Below, in pieces: positions 1 through 6,554 of a DNA stretch of 11,392 bases. The DNA is taken from assembly GCA_002413455.1 (NCBI GenBank), contig DHXA01000098.1, positions 9,082 through 20,473 on the forward strand, in the 5' to 3' direction. Under the pieces are notes generated by a model, which saw nothing but the letters and a program-made list of their open reading frames with translations, ran no database searches and was not told where the DNA came from. Position numbers and translations under genes: made by a program. Positions within the stretch are counted from its first letter, which is position 1, and every line of letters starts with the position of its first letter. Origin of the DNA: Rhodanobacter sp. UBA5168 (GTDB lineage Bacteria > Pseudomonadota > Gammaproteobacteria > Xanthomonadales > Rhodanobacteraceae).

Positions 1-231
1 ACCCAGCAGCTCGATGCCAGCTACTGCGGACGCCGCTACGATGCCGCGCTGCTGGACGCGCTGCCGGCCGGCGTGGATCCCTGCGGGGAACGCGGCGAGT
101 TCCACACCCTGAGTTACGCCGGCCCGCTGTTCCGCCAGCCGCTCAAGCTGCGGCGCGGCGAATCGGTGTTGCGCGACGGGCGTTTCCAGTTCACCGATTT
201 CATGCTGGACGAACATGCCGCGAAAAGTTGA
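1..231 (+). CDS. Dph6-like (DUF71) ATP-pyrophosphatase, C-terminal fragment
   Basis: This is the last 76 codons of a gene that starts before the window. It reads open in frame 1 and stops with TGA at 229-231. The fragment holds the segment DPCGERGEFHTL followed by a GPLF tetrapeptide, which I recognise as the C-terminal signature of the DUF71/Dph6 family of adenine-nucleotide alpha-hydrolase-type ATP pyrophosphatases (MJ0570-like). In eukaryotes and archaea Dph6 amidates diphthine on elongation factor 2. Bacteria have no diphthamide, so the substrate of the bacterial members is unknown. The N-terminal PP-loop that would bind ATP lies outside the window. The last 17 bases overlap the mug start in another frame, so the two genes are probably co-transcribed. 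Confidence 0.75.
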   Translation, partial: TQQLDASYCGRRYDAALLDALPAGVDPCGERGEFHTLSYAGPLFRQPLKLRRGESVLRDGRFQFTDFMLDEHAAKS

Positions 232-739
232 CCGCCACATCCTGCCCGATGTGCTGCAGCCCGGACTCGCGCTGGTATTCTGCGGCACCGCCGCCGGCAA
301 ACGTTCAGCCGCCGAACGTGCCTATTACGCCCATCCCGGCAACCTGTTCTGGCGCGCGCTGTTCGAGGCCAGGCTGACTCCGCGCCAGCTGACGCCGGCG
401 GAGTTTCCACTGCTGCCGGGATATGGCATAGGCCTCACCGACCTGGCCAAGCGCCATAGCGGCAATGACAACGAACTACCCCGCGAGGCATTCGACGCGC
501 CGGCCCTGATCGCCAAGATCGAACGCTATCAACCGCGCCTGCTTGCATTCACCAGCAAGAATGCCGCGCGCGCTGCGCTCGGGCATGCGGTTGATTACGG
601 CTTGCAGACCGAACGCATCGGCATCACACAGTTGTTCGTACTGCCCTCTCCGTCCGGGCAGGCGCGCGGGCATTGGAACATCGCACCGTGGCGGGCGCTG
701 GCCGCCTGTGCCGAGGACGTGCGCCGCCGACCCGCGTAA
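215..739 (+). CDS. mug: Mismatch-specific uracil/thymine DNA glycosylase (Mug family)
   Basis: This is a 174-residue base-excision repair enzyme of uracil-DNA glycosylase family 2 (Mug/TDG). The family removes uracil, ethenocytosine or thymine from G mismatches by cutting the N-glycosidic bond. Visible landmarks are motif I FCGTAAGKRSA at residues 22-32, the YYAHPGNLFW segment at 37-46, GYGIGLTDL at 69-77, and the second active-site loop PSPSGQARGHW at 144-154, equivalent to the NPSGLSR loop of E. coli Mug. Length is close to E. coli Mug (168 residues). Motif I differs from the E. coli GINPG: the catalytic Asn position is Ala here, so an acidic residue such as D76 or D85 may take over, as I recall being reported for a Deinococcus Mug. 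The ATG at 215 overlaps the upstream gene; a weak GGA lies at 207-209, and coupling with the upstream gene is likely. Confidence 0.88.
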   Translation: MPRKVDRHILPDVLQPGLALVFCGTAAGKRSAAERAYYAHPGNLFWRALFEARLTPRQLTPAEFPLLPGYGIGLTDLAKRHSGNDNELPREAFDAPALIAKIERYQPRLLAFTSKNAARAALGHAVDYGLQTERIGITQLFVLPSPSGQARGHWNIAPWRALAACAEDVRRRPA

Positions 740-753
740 AAGCGCGAAGCACT

Positions 754-777
754 CCCTCCTCTACGTGCAGGGGAGGG
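754..777. repeat. G/C-rich intergenic hairpin downstream of mug
   Basis: The arms 754-762 (CCCTCCTCT) and 769-777 (AGGGGAGGG) pair over 9 positions, one of them a G-U wobble in RNA, around a 6-base loop. It starts 14 bases after the mug stop. No T-run follows on the plus strand, so it is a poor intrinsic terminator, though it may slow transcription or protect the mRNA 3' end. C-rich arms of this kind recur between genes in Xanthomonadales genomes, and a similar element lies at 1564-1594 on the other side of hicAB. Confidence 0.5.
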
Positions 778-815
778 TTGCGGCAAGCGAACGCATTGCA
801 TCGAAAGTGTTGCAT

Positions 816-831
816 GCATCAAATATGATGC
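816..831 (+). promoter_or_regulatory. Putative hicAB operator overlapping a -10 box
   Basis: Arms GCATCA (816-821) and TGATGC (826-831) form a perfect 6-base inverted repeat with a 4-base centre. The repeat contains TATGAT (824-829), a 5-of-6 match to the sigma-70 -10 consensus. Extra copies of the half-site word TTGCAT occur at 796-801 and 810-815, and an 8-base palindrome TGCATGCA lies at 811-818. No good -35 box sits at 16-18 bases; the TTGCAT copies are either too far (22) or too near (8) for this -10 box. An alternative pairing is TTGCAT (810-815) with TATGTT (832-837) at 16 bases. HicB antitoxins with a DNA-binding C-terminus repress their own operon, so a palindrome on the promoter 35 bases before hicA is where an operator would be expected. 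Confidence 0.5.
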
Positions 832-865
832 TATGTTGCCACCACGCCACGGAAGGGGCGTGCCG

Positions 866-1066
866 ATGAAGTACAGCGAGTTCATCCGATGGCTGAAGCG
901 GCAGGGCGTGACGTTCGAGCCCGGCAAGGGCAGCCACCAGTTGGTGCGGTATCAAGGGCGCACCTCGGTCTGTCCCAGCCACGGCTCGAAAGAGATGCCC
1001 GAGCCCTTGCGCAAGGCGATCCTGAAAGACCTCGGCCTGCAAGGGCTATGGCAACCTGCGGAGTAA
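866..1066 (+). CDS. hicA: HicA-family toxin (mRNA interferase)
   Basis: This 66-residue protein has the small dsRBD-like fold of HicA toxins, ribosome-independent RNases that cleave mRNA and arrest growth when not bound by HicB. The family hallmark is the GKGSH segment at residues 20-24, whose H24 is the expected catalytic histidine, followed by Q25-L-V-R on the next strand. The C-terminal stretch KEMPEPLRKAILKDLGL matches the usual HicA ending of basic helix plus short tail. The ATG at 866 is chosen over in-frame starts further upstream because AAGGGG (853-858) lies 7 bases before it and because it gives the usual length of 60-80 residues. hicB starts 5 bases after its stop. The gene order toxin then antitoxin is the typical hicAB order. 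The catalytic histidine is present and the frame is intact, so the toxin is probably active. Confidence 0.93.
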   Translation: MKYSEFIRWLKRQGVTFEPGKGSHQLVRYQGRTSVCPSHGSKEMPEPLRKAILKDLGLQGLWQPAE

Positions 1067-1071
1067 GCAGC

Positions 1072-1530
1072 ATGACGAAAAATCACACTATCACTGATGC
1101 GGTGCCGTCGGGCTACGCGGTAACGCTGGAACGACACGGCGATACCGTGCTGGTGTCCTGCCCGGATATTCCCGAAATGCACGCGGTGGTCTACGCGCAC
1201 CACCAGACCGAAAAAGAAGCGCTGGACGCCATCGAAACCGCCCTGTACGGCTACATGCAGGATCGCCGCCCTATCCCGGCGGCCAAGGCGACCGCGCGGC
1301 GACGGCTGATGATCTATCTGCCAACCCTCACCAAGGCCAAGCTGGCGCTATACGGCGCGGTGCTGGATCAGGGCTTGAGCAAGGCCGAACTGGCGCGCAG
1401 GCTTGGCCTGCCACGCCCCTCGGTGGATCGCCTGCTGGATGTACGCCACGGCTCGCGGATGGAACAACTGGACACGGCACTGGAGCTGTTGGGGCGTCGC
1501 CTTGAGCTGCAAGTGAGCGAGGCTGCTTGA
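1072..1530 (+). CDS. hicB: HicB-family antitoxin with C-terminal DNA-binding domain
   Basis: This 152-residue partner of HicA neutralises the toxin by direct binding and represses the operon. Residues about 15-65 form the partial RNase H-like HicB fold, visible as a strand with VLVSCPDIPE (26-35) and a helix rich in Glu/Ala (46-62). Residues about 88-150 form a helix-turn-helix region; the segment SKAELARRLGLPRPSVDRLL (103-122) reads as a classic HTH of the XRE-like type, with LARRLG as the first helix. Length suits the longer HicB class carrying HTH rather than ribbon-helix-helix. The ATG at 1072 has GGAG at 1060-1063, 8 bases upstream, inside the end of hicA, so the two genes are one transcription unit with independent translation starts. 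Its likely DNA target is the palindrome at 816-831. Confidence 0.92.
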   Translation: MTKNHTITDAVPSGYAVTLERHGDTVLVSCPDIPEMHAVVYAHHQTEKEALDAIETALYGYMQDRRPIPAAKATARRRLMIYLPTLTKAKLALYGAVLDQGLSKAELARRLGLPRPSVDRLLDVRHGSRMEQLDTALELLGRRLELQVSEAA

Positions 1531-1865
1531 ACTGGCGCGGCCGGCAGCGCCGCCGCTCTAACCCCCTCACCCCCGGCGTTGCTGGGGGTGAGGGCTGGGA
1601 TGAGGGGAACGCTCTTGATCCGGCTTTTTTCTGGATGGCACGTTGCAAGCACGCAGCTCCGTCAGGAGTTCCAGAGCTCAGCATCAGCATCAGGACAAGT
1701 CGAGCGACTACGTCGGTGATCGGAAAACTCCAGTGTTTGCTGCTGTATGGCTGAATCACTCGTCATAGCCACACTCTCTGCGTACTTTGCAGAGCTTGAA
1801 CCGGCAGGCTGAGTAGGTTCTCTTCCCGCCGTGGTGTGGGATGTGTGCACAACAGGGGGCGCCAC
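1531..1865. other. 335-base gap between hicB and the permease operon, no gene recognised
   Basis: No ORF here resembles a known protein. The gap holds the hairpin at 1564-1594, a T-run at 1625-1630 not directly preceded by a strong stem, and a small inverted repeat CTCTGC (1776-1781) / GCAGAG (1789-1794) with a 7-base loop. It ends with the ribosome binding site AGGGGG (1854-1859) of the first permease. I could not find a convincing -35/-10 pair. Composition shifts from G/C-rich to more balanced around 1620, matching the permease genes that follow. No remnant of an ABC ATPase (Walker A, LSGGQ) could be read in it. Confidence 0.6.
1564..1594. repeat. Perfect 11-bp inverted repeat downstream of hicB
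   Basis: Arms CCCTCACCCCC (1564-1574) and GGGGGTGAGGG (1584-1594) are perfectly complementary around a 9-base loop, 34 bases after the hicB stop. The word GATGAGGGG follows at 1600-1608, echoing the right arm. The stem is very stable but no T-run follows directly, so it fits a dispersed REP-like intergenic element or mRNA 3' stabiliser better than a textbook terminator. It may still end hicAB transcripts with help from Rho. Confidence 0.65.
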
Positions 1866-3176
1866 ATGTTCAAGTACTACCTTCAACTGGGCTTCCGCAG
1901 TCTGCGCCGCAACCCGGTGCTTACCGCACTGATGGTCATGGCGATTGGCTTTGGCGTGGCGTCATCGATGACGACATATACGGTATTTCGTGCCATGTCG
2001 GGCGACCCGATCCCATGGAAGTCGGACAAATTGTTCTTTCCCCAGATTGACGCGTGGGGACCCAATACGCGACGGAACGGCACTGAACCTGCCGATGCCA
2101 TGACCTATGTCGATGCTGTTTCATTGATGAACGATCATCGTGCGCATCGACAGTCCGCGCTTTATCCGATTGCACCGACTGTCCACTCTGACAATCCGAC
2201 GCAGAAGTCGCGAACGGCGCCTGGGCAAGCGGTATACAGCGAGTTCTTTCCCATGCTCGATGTGCCATTTCTGTATGGAGGTGGCTGGACTGCAGCAGAT
2301 GACGAACAGCATGCGAGGGTGGCAGTCATCAGCAAGAGCCTGAATCAAAGACTATTCGAGGGAAAGAACAGTGTGGGGCAAAGTATTCAGCTGGATAGCC
2401 ATAGTTATCGGGTGAGCGGTGTGCTGGACGACTGGCATCCGCAGCCAAAGTTCTATGACTTGGCTACTACCGATGCGTTTGGCCCAGCCGATCAAGTGTT
2501 CCTCCCATTTACTTCGGCGACCGATGCTCAACTCGCTACGAGAAGCGGTTTTTTTTGTATCAAGCTTCCCGGTCCCGGCTACGCCGCTATGCTGAATTCG
2601 AGTTGCACCTGGATCGGCTATATGGTCGAGCTGGATACGCCATCTCAGGCCAGTGCCTATCACACCTATCTGGAAGGCTATGCACGTGAGCAGCAGGCTT
2701 CTGGCCGCTTCGACTGGGCGCCCAATAATCGCCTGCGCGATTTGCCCGCGTGGCTGGATTTCGAGCACGTTGTTCCACAGCAGACCAAGATTTCCTTTGT
2801 GGTGGCGCTTTGCCTTTTGCTGGTTTGCATGGTCAACACGGTGGGATTGTTGCTGGCAAAATTTCTGCGGCAATCGGGCGAAATCGGAGTGCGCCGTGCA
2901 CTGGGCGCCAGTCGCCTCGCCATTGCTGCCCAGTTCAGCGTGGAAGCGGGCACGATCGGCGTCGCTGGAGGACTGCTTGGATTGATGCTGACCTGGCTGG
3001 GTGTACAAGTGATGTACGGTTTCCTACCCAGGCAGATCGCCGATCTGGCCCGCATCGATCTGTTGCTGCTATGGCAGACGTTGCTACTCGCCGTTGTCGC
3101 TACCGTGCTGGCGGGCCTATATCCGATCTGGCGCGCCATGTATGTGCGCCCGTCGTTGCAGCTCAAGGAAGATTGA
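1866..3176 (+). CDS. MacB/FtsX-family ABC transporter permease (first of pair)
   Basis: This 436-residue inner-membrane protein has the MacB-type layout: a short cytoplasmic start (MFKYYLQLGFRSLRRNP), TM1 at about 18-41, a large periplasmic MacB-like domain at about 42-305, then three C-terminal helices at about 309-331, 351-385 and 395-422. The GEIGVRRALGAS motif at about 338-349 is the conserved loop after TM2 in FtsX/MacB permeases. No ATPase domain is present, so an ATP-binding partner must come from elsewhere. The ATG at 1866 is chosen over a GTG at 1836 because AGGGGG (1854-1859) sits 6 bases upstream and the protein then starts with the usual family N-terminus. It is followed after 10 bases by a second permease. 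The substrate is unknown; relatives export peptides, macrolides or lipoproteins. Codon use is less GC-rich than in neighbouring genes, and an 8-T run lies at 2549-2556. Confidence 0.85.
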   Translation: MFKYYLQLGFRSLRRNPVLTALMVMAIGFGVASSMTTYTVFRAMSGDPIPWKSDKLFFPQIDAWGPNTRRNGTEPADAMTYVDAVSLMNDHRAHRQSALYPIAPTVHSDNPTQKSRTAPGQAVYSEFFPMLDVPFLYGGGWTAADDEQHARVAVISKSLNQRLFEGKNSVGQSIQLDSHSYRVSGVLDDWHPQPKFYDLATTDAFGPADQVFLPFTSATDAQLATRSGFFCIKLPGPGYAAMLNSSCTWIGYMVELDTPSQASAYHTYLEGYAREQQASGRFDWAPNNRLRDLPAWLDFEHVVPQQTKISFVVALCLLLVCMVNTVGLLLAKFLRQSGEIGVRRALGASRLAIAAQFSVEAGTIGVAGGLLGLMLTWLGVQVMYGFLPRQIADLARIDLLLLWQTLLLAVVATVLAGLYPIWRAMYVRPSLQLKED

Positions 3177-3186
3177 AGAGCCACTC

Positions 3187-4446
3187 ATGTCCATACACCC
3201 CATACTTTCCGCCTTGCGCCGGCACAAGACGGGCACGATCCTTATCGCTTTGCAGATCGCGCTGACTCTGGCGATCGTCTGCAATGCCTTGTTCATCATC
3301 AGGACGCAGTTCGAGCAGATGGGTCGCCCTACGGGACTCGATGAGCACCATCTGCTCATGGTTGCAACGATACAATCCGACATCAACAGCAGCACGGACG
3401 CCGGCAAGGCAACACTGGACGCATCGATCAAGGCTGACCTGACCGCCCTGCGGCAATTGCCAGATGTGGTCGATGCCTACGAAACCCGTTCGATTCCATT
3501 GAGTGGTGGCCTTTGGGGGCTCGGAATAAGGATGACGCCAAGCGGCTCCTACGGCTCGCACACCACCTATTTCCATGCCGATGAGCATACCTTGGCAACG
3601 TTAGGCCTGCGATTGGTGGCGGGGCGCAATTTTCGCAGCGACGAGATTGGCGAGGATGATGATTTCGGTGTTCTGCAGCCAGCGGTCATCATCGTATCCA
3701 AGCACCTGGCTGACAATCTGTTTCCTCACGGTGACGCTCTGGGCAAGCCGGTCTATTTCACCAGCGCCACCAAACCGAGCACCATCGTCGGCATCGTCGA
3801 ACGTATGCAAACAAGTTCAACCTATAGGGGGACCGATAACAGGACGTGGGACTCGACCTTGGTGCCCATGCGCTTGGTGACCCCTTCCCACTACTACGTG
3901 GTGCGCACTAAACCAGGTCGGCTTGCCGCTGCCATGCAGAGCGTAGCGGCAGCCCTGTATGCCCAAGATCCGCAGCGTGTGATTCCTGACGGCACAGAGG
4001 GCGACGAAATGGGCGTGCGCAGCTTCACGCAGATTCGTGCCGAGGCTTACCAAGGCGATCGCACACTGGCGATGCTGATGGGCATCATCAGCATCATCCT
4101 GCTGGCGGTAACCGGCTGCGGCATCGCGGGACTTTCCAGCTTCTGGGTTGGCCAGCGCCGGCGACATATAGGTGTGCGCCGTGCGCTCGGCGCGACCCGG
4201 CGCGACATCGTGAGCTATTTCCTTGTCGAAAATGCGCTTATCAGCGCCGCCGGAGTCATCGTAGGGATACTGCTTGCCTTCGAGTTCAACAGCTGGATGA
4301 TGGGACAATTCGAGCTGACACGGCTTTCACCGGTCTATGTCCTGATCGGCGTGGTGATGCTATTGCTGCTGAGCCAGGGAGCCGCCCTCGCCCCCGCACT
4401 GCGCGCTGCGCGGATTGCACCGGCGGAGGCAATGCGCTCATCGTGA
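3187..4446 (+). CDS. MacB/FtsX-family ABC transporter permease (second of pair)
   Basis: This 419-residue protein has the same layout as its upstream neighbour: TM1 at about 17-37, a periplasmic domain at about 40-290, TM2 at about 293-316, the conserved loop IGVRRALGATRRD from residue 328, and two further helices at about 345-368 and 380-407. It is a paralogue, not a duplicate: the shared parts are TM1 and the C-terminal FtsX domain, while the periplasmic parts differ. The two probably form a heterodimeric permease. The ATG at 3187 has GAAGAG (3175-3180) 6 bases upstream, overlapping the stop of the first gene, and the spacing indicates co-transcription. An upstream in-frame start at 3094 would add 31 residues of atypical sequence inside the first gene and is rejected. 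No ATPase or HlyD-type adaptor follows; the next gene is convergent. Confidence 0.85.
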   Translation: MSIHPILSALRRHKTGTILIALQIALTLAIVCNALFIIRTQFEQMGRPTGLDEHHLLMVATIQSDINSSTDAGKATLDASIKADLTALRQLPDVVDAYETRSIPLSGGLWGLGIRMTPSGSYGSHTTYFHADEHTLATLGLRLVAGRNFRSDEIGEDDDFGVLQPAVIIVSKHLADNLFPHGDALGKPVYFTSATKPSTIVGIVERMQTSSTYRGTDNRTWDSTLVPMRLVTPSHYYVVRTKPGRLAAAMQSVAAALYAQDPQRVIPDGTEGDEMGVRSFTQIRAEAYQGDRTLAMLMGIISIILLAVTGCGIAGLSSFWVGQRRRHIGVRRALGATRRDIVSYFLVENALISAAGVIVGILLAFEFNSWMMGQFELTRLSPVYVLIGVVMLLLLSQGAALAPALRAARIAPAEAMRSS

Positions 4447-4512
4447 CGCTGACCCTGACCCGCCTCGACGAGTGATCCATGAAGAGTGCGGCGCGTCATC
4501 TTAGACAAGGCC

Positions 4513-5805
4513 TCAGTCGATCGGCGTGTGTCGATACCGGCTCACGTCCTCCGGCCGCACCACCGACGCCTGGTTGGTCCACGCGCGGCGGATGTAGCTG
4601 GCCACCGCCGACACCTCGCTGTCGCTCAGTTGCTGGGCAAACGGCGGCATCGAATACGGTCGCGGGTTGGCGGCGGTGACCGGGGCAAAGCCGCCGAGCA
4701 GAATCATGCGGGTGGCGTTGATGCTGCTAGGCTCGGTCACTGAGGAATTGCCGTCCAGTGGCGGATACACCCCGGCGACACCGTCACCGTTCTTGCCATG
4801 ACACTCCGCGCAATGCCGGGTGTAGACCTTCTCGCCCTGCTGCACGATGGCCTTGGCATTGAACAGCTGGGTGTCCAGCACCGTCGGCGCACGCGGCGGC
4901 AGTGAGTGCAGATAGGTGGCGACTGCATGCAGGTCGTCGTCCGTCATGTACTGGGTGCTGGTCGAAATAACGCCCGCCATCGGGCCGAACGCCACACCCT
5001 TGGCCGACTGGCCGGTTTTCAGCAGGTCGACGATGTCCTGCTGGCTCCAGCCCTGCAGGCCGCCGTTCTGCTGCGTGCTCAGGTCCGGCGCGTACCAGTT
5101 CTGCATCGGAATCTGGCCGCCGGTCAGATGCTGGTCACCCGCCGTGCCGCCGAGCGAATCGCGCGCGGCGTGGCATTCATTGCAGTGGCCGAGGCCCTGC
5201 ACCAGATAGGCACCGCGATTCCACTGCGGCGACTGCGCCGGATCGGGTTTGAACTCACCCTCCCTGAAATACAACGCGCGCCATGCCGCCAGGCTCTTGC
5301 GCACGCTGTACGGAAACCCCAGCGACGGTGCGGCAGCGGGTTGATGGACCAGCGGCAACGATTGCAGATAGGCAAAGACGGCCAGTGCATCGTCGTGAGT
5401 CACCTTGGTGTACGAGGTGTACGAGAACGCCGGATACAGCAACTCGCCATGCCGCCCCTTGCCGGCATGCAGGGCCTGCCAGAAATCCTCGAAGCTCCAG
5501 TCACCCAGGCCGGTTTCGCGATCGGGCGTGATGTTGGGCACGGGTATGTTGCCGAACGGCGTGGCCAGCGAGCGTCCGCCAGCGAAGCGCGCGCCACCCT
5601 GGGTGGTGTGGCAACCGGCGCAGTCGCCGACGAGGGTCAGGTACTCGCCTCTGGCGATCAGGCCGGGATCGCGCAGCATGGCTGCCGTCACCTTGCTGGC
5701 AGCGGGAGCTGTCGGCGTACTGCCCCGACCGCCCAGCACTATCCAGCCCAGCAGCAGCGCAACCAATACGACCATCAGTAGCAACCACCAGCGCCACCTT
5801 CTCAT
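4513..5805 (-). CDS. Membrane-anchored triheme cytochrome c (alcohol/gluconate dehydrogenase subunit type)
   Basis: This 430-residue protein starts with an uncleaved-looking signal anchor (MRRWRWW, then a hydrophobic helix to about residue 26), placing three cytochrome c domains in the periplasm. Heme-attachment motifs are CAGCH at 62-66, CNECH at 208-212 and CAECH at 331-335. This three-domain arrangement is that of the cytochrome subunits of membrane alcohol, gluconate and related dehydrogenases, which pass electrons to ubiquinone or a terminal oxidase. Likely axial methionines are M275 (GPM) for heme 2 and the Met of SMPPF for heme 3. In domain 1 the expected PAM position reads PAF (residue 127 is Phe), so heme 1 may have another ligand. 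Its ATG overlaps the stop of the upstream diheme gene as ATGA, and a GGAGA lies 6 bases before it. No dehydrogenase subunit is nearby. Confidence 0.88.
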   Translation of the reverse strand: MRRWRWWLLLMVVLVALLLGWIVLGGRGSTPTAPAASKVTAAMLRDPGLIARGEYLTLVGDCAGCHTTQGGARFAGGRSLATPFGNIPVPNITPDRETGLGDWSFEDFWQALHAGKGRHGELLYPAFSYTSYTKVTHDDALAVFAYLQSLPLVHQPAAAPSLGFPYSVRKSLAAWRALYFREGEFKPDPAQSPQWNRGAYLVQGLGHCNECHAARDSLGGTAGDQHLTGGQIPMQNWYAPDLSTQQNGGLQGWSQQDIVDLLKTGQSAKGVAFGPMAGVISTSTQYMTDDDLHAVATYLHSLPPRAPTVLDTQLFNAKAIVQQGEKVYTRHCAECHGKNGDGVAGVYPPLDGNSSVTEPSSINATRMILLGGFAPVTAANPRPYSMPPFAQQLSDSEVSAVASYIRRAWTNQASVVRPEDVSRYRHTPID

Positions 5806-6548
5806 GGCGTGTCTCCGGTGGCGCCCAGTACGCCACAGCGCAACGGCGGCGTCACCGAACCGGCCGCCTGCGCATGCGTGTCGGCCGGCAACTGGCGACT
5901 GGCCAGCGAGGCCGCGACCGCGGAGATGTCCGAGTTACTCAGCCGGTTGGCCACCACCGCCATGCAGTCAGGTGCCACCGTGCCGCGGGTATGCGTGCGC
6001 CACGAACCCAGCTGAGCGCTGATGTAGTCGTACGGCAGGCCGACCAGACCGGGTGTCGAGGGTTCCACCCCGGTGAGTTGACTGCCATGGCAACTGGCGC
6101 AGGCAGGAATCTTGCGGATGGGGTCGCCCTTGCTGACCAGTTGCTCGCCGCGCTGCAACGTGGCCGCGGATACCGGCGGCAACGGCGAATGGCTGTAAGG
6201 CACCTGTTGCGACGCGAAGTATTCGGCGATCTCCCGCATGTACGCGGGACTCAGCTGGCGCACGGTGTATTCCATCGGCGCGTACTTGCGCAGGCCGTTC
6301 TGGAAATCCTGCATCTGGCGGGCCAGATAGACCGCCGGCTTGCCGGCCAGACGCGGAAAATAGCCGCTGCCCGGCGTGCCTTCGCCATGCACACCGTGGC
6401 AGGTGGTGCAAGCGGCGATGCGCTGTTGCAGGGTGTCGGGAATCGGCGGCGCATCGGCGGCTCGACTGGGAGCGCCGAACAGCATGGCAACGACTAACAG
6501 GGCCGCAGCGAACGGCTTGGCGGGACACGGGCTGGCGTTCGTGGTCAT
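5802..6548 (-). CDS. Diheme cytochrome c, c4-like, periplasmic
   Basis: This 248-residue protein has a Sec signal peptide (hydrophobic core about 13-26, likely cut after A30 or A31 in PSRAADA). Two cytochrome c domains carry CTTCH at 47-51 and CASCH at 150-154, with M92 and M196 as candidate sixth ligands placed as in cytochrome c4 proteins. It would shuttle electrons in the periplasm, most simply between the triheme protein made from the next gene and a terminal oxidase. The ATG at 6548 is preferred because it leads straight into the signal peptide; a GTG at 6572 would add MARAYNYA. Neither has a good Shine-Dalgarno sequence. The stop overlaps the next start by 4 bases. The C-terminal tail of about 30 residues after the second domain is Ala/Thr/Pro-rich and contains an unpaired Cys. 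Confidence 0.86.
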   Translation of the reverse strand: MTTNASPCPAKPFAAALLVVAMLFGAPSRAADAPPIPDTLQQRIAACTTCHGVHGEGTPGSGYFPRLAGKPAVYLARQMQDFQNGLRKYAPMEYTVRQLSPAYMREIAEYFASQQVPYSHSPLPPVSAATLQRGEQLVSKGDPIRKIPACASCHGSQLTGVEPSTPGLVGLPYDYISAQLGSWRTHTRGTVAPDCMAVVANRLSNSDISAVAASLASRQLPADTHAQAAGSVTPPLRCGVLGATGDTP

Positions 6549-6554
6549 CGCATA

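Noticed and set aside
754..777. Hairpin after mug as a rho-independent terminator.
   Set aside because: No T-run follows on the plus strand, so it is listed as a repeat.
1527..1754. A 75-residue frame downstream of hicB.
   Set aside because: It covers the perfect hairpin at 1564-1594, has no ribosome binding site, and its sequence is not protein-like.
1836..1865. GTG at 1836 as start of the first permease.
   Set aside because: The ATG at 1866 has AGGGGG at 6 bases and yields the family-typical N-terminus; the extra 10 residues are encoded by the ribosome-binding region itself.
4447..4512. A bidirectional terminator between the convergent permease and cytochrome genes.
   Set aside because: I found no stable stem followed by a T-run in these 66 bases on either strand.
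4906..5781. A 291-residue plus-strand frame opposite the triheme cytochrome gene.
   Set aside because: It has no domain features and lies over a gene with three intact heme motifs.
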